From: a bacterium | GTDB taxonomy: Bacteria; Spirochaetota; UBA4802; UBA5550 | Assembly (NCBI GenBank): GCA_024224995.1 | Contig: JAAENB010000359.1 | Span: forward strand, 1-9,031 | Direction: 5' to 3' | DNA: 9,031 bases | Shown: positions 5,740-9,031 of the stretch, piece after piece | Layout of the letters: every line of letters starts with the position of its first letter | Numbering within the stretch: the first letter of the stretch is position 1 | Position numbers and translations under genes: made by a program | Notes under the pieces: generated by a model | Told to the model about the DNA's origin: nothing | What the model saw: only the letters and a program-made list of their open reading frames with translations | Database searches by the model: none

Positions 5740-6597
5740 ATGGGTGAAAAAAAATTAGTCCGCTTCGACTGGGTTATAAAAAGGATGCTTCGGGATAAAG
5801 GCAACTTTGTTGTCCTTGAAGGTTTCCTCACGGCCTTACTCAAGAAAGATATTATTATACTTCAAATTCTGGAAAGCGAAAGTAACCAGGAACACGAGAA
5901 TGATAAATTTAACCGCGTCGACATGCTGGTAGAGGACAGTAGCGGGGACCGAATCTTGATTGAGGTTCAAAACGCTCGTGAAGTCCATTTCCTGGAACGG
6001 CTTTTATATGGGAGCTCAAAGCTGATTGTCGAAAACCTGAACCTGGGGCAGCCCTACGAAAAGATCAAAAAGGTTATATCTATCAGTATTCTATATTTTA
6101 ATTTTGGGGTAAGTATCGACGACTATTTGTATTACGGGAGCACCGATTTTATCGGGATGCACAGTAATACAAAATTGATCCTGAGAAGAAAAGAAGAAGA
6201 AGCTATCACCCGGGTAGAGGCAAAAGAGATCTTTCCGGAATATTACCTTATTGAGGTAGAGAGATTCCAGGACATTATCGAGAATGACCTGGACGAATGG
6301 ATCTACTTTTTTAAACATGACGCAGTCCGGGATGACTTCAAGGCCAAAAATATTGATAAGGCCAAAGAAAAGCTCGATATACTTAAAATGAGCCCGGAAG
6401 AACGAAAGCAATACGAGCGGTATCTGTCCGGGCTTGCCAGTGAGAAAGACATCATTGAAGGTGCCCATGATGACGGGCGGGACGAAAGGGAAGAGGAAAT
6501 GATCCTTCGGATGCATAAGAAAGGTATGAACATAGAAGATATTGTAGAAATAGCCGGTATATCAGCAGACCGCGTAAAAGAGATCCTGGGGGAGTAA
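5740..6597 (+). CDS. Rpn-family PD-(D/E)XK nuclease (transposase-like, PDDEXK_2)
   Basis: A 285-residue protein of the Rpn / PD-(D/E)XK nuclease family, often annotated as a transposase. Residues about 8-190 form the nuclease domain: the VRFDWVIKRMLRDK opening, then D61 in R-V-D-M-L-V, then E75-V-Q77 in I-L-I-E-V-Q, which is the D...ExQ catalytic signature. H83 and the tyrosine/serine helix that follows fit the family. A charged coiled region (about 200-255) leads to a C-terminal mini-helical domain (MHKKGMNIEDIVEIAGISAD) that is common in this family. Rpn proteins cut DNA, promote RecA-independent recombination and have been tied to phage defence. All key residues are present and there is no frameshift, so it is probably active. 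GAAGGA nine bases upstream supports the start. No terminal repeats mark it as a mobile element. Confidence 0.88.
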   Translation: MGEKKLVRFDWVIKRMLRDKGNFVVLEGFLTALLKKDIIILQILESESNQEHENDKFNRVDMLVEDSSGDRILIEVQNAREVHFLERLLYGSSKLIVENLNLGQPYEKIKKVISISILYFNFGVSIDDYLYYGSTDFIGMHSNTKLILRRKEEEAITRVEAKEIFPEYYLIEVERFQDIIENDLDEWIYFFKHDAVRDDFKAKNIDKAKEKLDILKMSPEERKQYERYLSGLASEKDIIEGAHDDGRDEREEEMILRMHKKGMNIEDIVEIAGISADRVKEILGE

Positions 6598-6640
6598 CCC
6601 CTCCCTCCAAAGCGCTGTTGGGAACCAGGAATACGGAAAG

Positions 6641-7930
6641 ATGTTAATGAGCAATATCCAGGCTAAACTGACCGTAGGCAGCCCAAACGATGTTTATGAA
6701 AAAGAAGCCGACGCCGTAGCTGAAAAGGTCGTGAATATGACAGACGCCCAGGTGCAGTCTAAAGAAGTTGAAACACCGGAGATCCAGGCAAAAGGCTCTT
6801 CAGGTGGTATGGAAGTTCCGGTGGGGTTTGAATCCGGATTGAACAGTATAAAGGGAGCAGGAGTTCCACTGAATAGACAAACGCGGGAAAACATGGAATC
6901 GCGGATGGGCGCGTATTTTGGAGATGTGCGTATTCATACCGGGAATAGGGCCGATAAGCTTGCAAGGTCTATTAACGCCGAGGCGTTTACTACAGGGCAT
7001 GACATTGTTTTCGCGGCGCGGAATGGTAGAAACTTTGAATCGAGAGAGGGGAAGAAGCTCTTGGGGCATGAGTTGACTCATGTTTTGCAGCAGAGGAAGG
7101 GCGTGCAGAGAAAGGGGGTACAAAGGAAGTCTATTGAAGTTGCCCGAAAGATCGGTCCCGGTGTTTCTCTCCCAGTGCGGAAAGCATTGTCCCAAGGGGT
7201 TCCGGAAGCAGATATTTTGGCGTTTATGGATGAGATGAATGCTCCATACACCGGGGTAATTCCCGATTCCGGTTCAAACATACAGAGGAAAGAGAATGAA
7301 CATCACACCGGAAATGGAGAAATCATACAAAGAAAAACCTCGCCAAGAAAAAGTGAATCTCCAACTTTTGGAGTGACATTTCCCAATGGTCGAAGAATAC
7401 CGGCCTGGCAAGTCGGTATTTTTGTAGCATCGCTTACCGCTAACCCATTAACCTATCAACTTGCCTTTTTGCTTTCTTCCGCTATTATTGCCACGAATAA
7501 ATATAATATGACTATTGGTTTTGGTCCGGCAGCAAGTGGAGGAGCTGGCGGTGGACTTACTTTTAATGGGGGGATCGTTGTAGCTCCCGGAGGTATAATC
7601 AGTTTATATGGTGCGTCATCGGTAAATATGGGATTTTTTGCAAGTTTATCGATTGGGATGGAAGCCACAGTGGTTGAAGGGGGGATAAAAAATTTTTCGG
7701 GAACTTGTAATGGGATTACTGTAAATATAGGAGTAAAATTTGTTTCAGGCGGCATTACTGTTCTTTATACTCCATTCCCGGAATGTAAATACCTTGGGCT
7801 AAGCTGTCAGGTTGGGATTGGCGTGGGATTGTCTCCAATAGAAGTTTCCAAAACTATACAGAAAACATGGGTTTCGGGTGAGGACGCTATTGCTAATTTA
7901 GAAAAAAAATATAAAGTTAAAGGTAAGTAA
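6641..7930 (+). CDS. DUF4157 (eCIS-core) protein with unrecognised C-terminal domain
   Basis: A 429-residue protein. Residues 5-32 are the conserved leader of the family (IQAKLTVGSPNDVYEKEADA and on). Residues about 72-152 are the DUF4157 domain: R-V-P-like linker, F93-G-D-V-R-I-H-T, A-F-T-T-G-H-D-I-V-F, and H143-E-L-T-H147-VLQQ, an intact HExxH of the type that binds zinc in proteases. A linker to about 240 holds four V/I-Q-R-K motifs (155, 160, 214, 229). Residues about 256-283 are strongly hydrophobic; 288-405 are glycine-rich, with alternating hydrophobic positions suggesting beta-strands, and contain three cysteines. I do not recognise this C-terminal part. DUF4157 proteins are often cargo or parts of contractile injection systems, so a toxin domain is plausible. 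Start may instead be ATG at 6647. It lies 43 bases after the nuclease gene. Confidence 0.85.
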   Translation: MLMSNIQAKLTVGSPNDVYEKEADAVAEKVVNMTDAQVQSKEVETPEIQAKGSSGGMEVPVGFESGLNSIKGAGVPLNRQTRENMESRMGAYFGDVRIHTGNRADKLARSINAEAFTTGHDIVFAARNGRNFESREGKKLLGHELTHVLQQRKGVQRKGVQRKSIEVARKIGPGVSLPVRKALSQGVPEADILAFMDEMNAPYTGVIPDSGSNIQRKENEHHTGNGEIIQRKTSPRKSESPTFGVTFPNGRRIPAWQVGIFVASLTANPLTYQLAFLLSSAIIATNKYNMTIGFGPAASGGAGGGLTFNGGIVVAPGGIISLYGASSVNMGFFASLSIGMEATVVEGGIKNFSGTCNGITVNIGVKFVSGGITVLYTPFPECKYLGLSCQVGIGVGLSPIEVSKTIQKTWVSGEDAIANLEKKYKVKGK

Positions 7931-7938
7931 AAAGCTAT

Positions 7939-8376
7939 ATGAATGAAGCATCTACACAATCAAACGATTTAGGAATTATTATATTATTTATGGTTATTTT
8001 TTTTATTGGTCTTGGTGCTTTTATACTATATGTGATTATTAAAGATAGTACAAAAAAACGGAAAAAACTAATAAGCCAAATGCCTGGTCCAATATTATTT
8101 TCCGGCATGTTTGGTTCGGGTAAAATTCAAGGGATTCGCCACCGTGGCATCCCTTTTAAAGTAATAATTAACAATGACAGTGCTTTAATAAAAAATATAC
8201 TGATTAAGAAAGAAGAAATTAAGAAAATAGAGATAAAAAGAGATTTTCTTGAAAAAGGGCTCTTTATTGAATATTCTAAAAACGGTATCTCTCAGCCAAT
8301 AATGATACTACACGGTGACGAAATTCACATAGTCAAAAAACTTATTGAAGGGACTCCACTGTCAAAGAGTCTATAA
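7939..8376 (+). CDS. Small single-pass membrane protein, candidate immunity or partner protein
   Basis: A 145-residue protein. Residues 11-34 (starting LGIIILFMVIFFIGLG) are one membrane span. KDSTKKRKK follows, so by the positive-inside rule the remaining 105 residues face the cytoplasm. That part looks strand-rich (PILFSG, GIPFKVII, KKIEIKR, GLFIEYS, PIMILHG) and ends in a helix, HIVKKLIEG, an order that resembles bacterial PH-like domains; this is inference only. It starts eight bases after the DUF4157 stop with no clear Shine-Dalgarno site, so translation is probably coupled to that gene. The DNA is much richer in A+T than the thiolase region, like the C-terminal coding part of its neighbour. 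Position and membrane anchoring fit an immunity protein for the neighbour's C-terminal domain, but no homology supports that. Confidence 0.7.
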   Translation: MNEASTQSNDLGIIILFMVIFFIGLGAFILYVIIKDSTKKRKKLISQMPGPILFSGMFGSGKIQGIRHRGIPFKVIINNDSALIKNILIKKEEIKKIEIKRDFLEKGLFIEYSKNGISQPIMILHGDEIHIVKKLIEGTPLSKSL

Positions 8377-8629
8377 TCCCGAAAGGTCCGTTCAGGAAAT
8401 CATTTATAAATTTGATATTGAAGCTTTTAAATCAGAAAAATATACTTCGGTTTATGAACAAACATTTAGTAATAGAAATTTTACCTATCTTTCATGTGTT
8501 GAAGATATACGAAAGAACTGTTATATCATTATCCTGGAAAAAGTGAAAAAACAATTTCATATTATACAATATTTTGGATTTAATTATAATAGAATTTTCA
8601 TTGTTAATAAAAAACTTGGATTCAAGTAA
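8345..8629 (+). CDS. Doubtful ORF, possible gene remnant
   Basis: A 94-codon frame that overlaps the end of the membrane-protein gene by 32 bases. The frame is open from 8333, and its only start is a TTG at 8345 with no ribosome binding site. No methionine codon occurs inside. The translation is rich in Y, F, I, K and N as expected for AT-rich DNA, has no domain I recognise and no signal peptide. Ninety-four codons without a stop are unusual in such AT-rich sequence, so it may be the surviving 3' part of a gene that lost its start. It could also be chance. Confidence 0.3.
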   Translation: MKGLHCQRVYNPERSVQEIIYKFDIEAFKSEKYTSVYEQTFSNRNFTYLSCVEDIRKNCYIIILEKVKKQFHIIQYFGFNYNRIFIVNKKLGFK

Positions 8630-8993
8630 CAAGTGCAACAGTTTGCTTTCAAAGCGGAACAGACTGGTGTAAAGTTATTCTATTGTAGTTAACTATATTC
8701 CATTTTTTGATGGTGGCTGCTTTGTAATATGGAATGGAAAAGACTATATAATTGATAAAGGGGGATTTATTCCATCCGTCACGCTGCCTCCTTTATCACG
8801 CAAAAAGGACGGCCGGAGCCTCCCCTTCCCGCTATTTTATAACGAAAACCGCAAAAAACCGTATTAATTACCAATCAGAAATAACACTCAAAAAAATAAT
8901 CCTTGAAAAAAATAACCACTTATAAAAGTATGTCGCCTATCCAAAAAATAACTGTTTCCAGTCGAAAAAAATTAGTAAATATCGGGATTATAT
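8630..8993. other. Gene-poor, AT-rich region with coding debris
   Basis: No intact gene is visible in these 364 bases. The first part (8630-8690) reads as broken coding sequence in two frames, each stopping within about 25 codons. From 8673 a third frame is open to 8867. From about 8868 to 8993 the plus strand is A-rich with runs of six or seven A and no clear promoter, terminator or RNA structure; it looks like an upstream region for the gene starting at 8994. Confidence 0.5.
8673..8867 (+). pseudogene. Startless open frame, probable decayed gene fragment
   Basis: Sixty-four codons are open between stops at 8670-8672 and 8865-8867, with no ATG, GTG or TTG start in frame. The translation is protein-like (FFDGGCFVIWNGKDYIIDKG in its first half, then Pro- and Arg-rich). 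The preceding frame at 8639-8688 reads TVCFQSGTDWCKVILL before a stop, so a frameshift may separate two pieces of one old gene. Family unknown. Confidence 0.25.
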
Positions 8994-9031
8994 ATGACAA
9001 AAGAGAAACGAAAGAATAAGGTTGTAGTTAA
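8994..9031 (+). CDS. Possible start of a gene cut by the window end
   Basis: An ATG at 8994 opens a frame that runs to the window edge without a stop (MTKEKRKNKVVV). The long AT-rich gap before it and its Lys/Arg-rich opening fit a gene start, but only twelve codons are visible and the ribosome binding site is weak. Confidence 0.25.
   Translation, partial: MTKEKRKNKVVV

Noticed and set aside
5740..6597. Insertion sequence around the transposase-like gene
   Set aside because: No terminal inverted repeats or target duplications are visible; the family acts as a nuclease rather than a classical IS transposase.

Overview
The window is chromosomal DNA of a Gram-negative bacterium. Two different lipoproteins carry GC-K-K lipoboxes, Shine-Dalgarno sites are AAGGAG-like, and base composition is middling except for an AT-rich right end. 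A biosynthetic-type thiolase, a SpoIIE-type phosphatase, an Rpn-family nuclease, a DUF4157 protein and abundant palindromic intergenic repeats together remind me of large-genome Desulfobacterota or relatives. That placement is an impression, because no rRNA or marker gene is present.

Left part. Bases 1-438 hold no convincing gene but are dense in repeats: a long inverted repeat, nested palindromes, a five-unit 12-bp tandem array and two copies of a 20-bp hairpin motif. Four genes follow on the minus strand. The first is an XRE-cupin transcription factor with its own candidate promoter and operator-like palindrome. Next come a small peptidoglycan-binding-domain protein and the small lipoprotein upstream of it, which form a probable two-gene operon. 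The fourth is a membrane-anchored SpoIIE/RsbU-type PP2C phosphatase.

Middle. A divergent promoter region at 3149-3312 separates the phosphatase from a plus-strand HEAT-like repeat lipoprotein. A repeat island with two mutually exclusive hairpins (4287-4340) follows. Then comes an acetyl-CoA acetyltransferase with all expected catalytic residues, closed by a strong intrinsic terminator.

Right part. An intact Rpn-family PD-(D/E)XK nuclease has its own promoter and is followed closely by a DUF4157 (eCIS-core) protein. That protein keeps a HELTH motif and carries a C-terminal region, hydrophobic then glycine-rich and strand-like, that I do not recognise. Eight bases downstream is a small single-pass membrane protein, placed where an immunity or partner protein would be. 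DNA becomes AT-rich through this pair. The last 650 bases look like coding debris plus an AT-rich leader for a gene cut by the window edge.

The most interesting candidate system is the DUF4157 fusion with its membrane partner (6641-8376), possibly an effector and immunity pair. No contractile-injection structural gene lies in the window, so the link to such a machine rests on the DUF4157 family alone.
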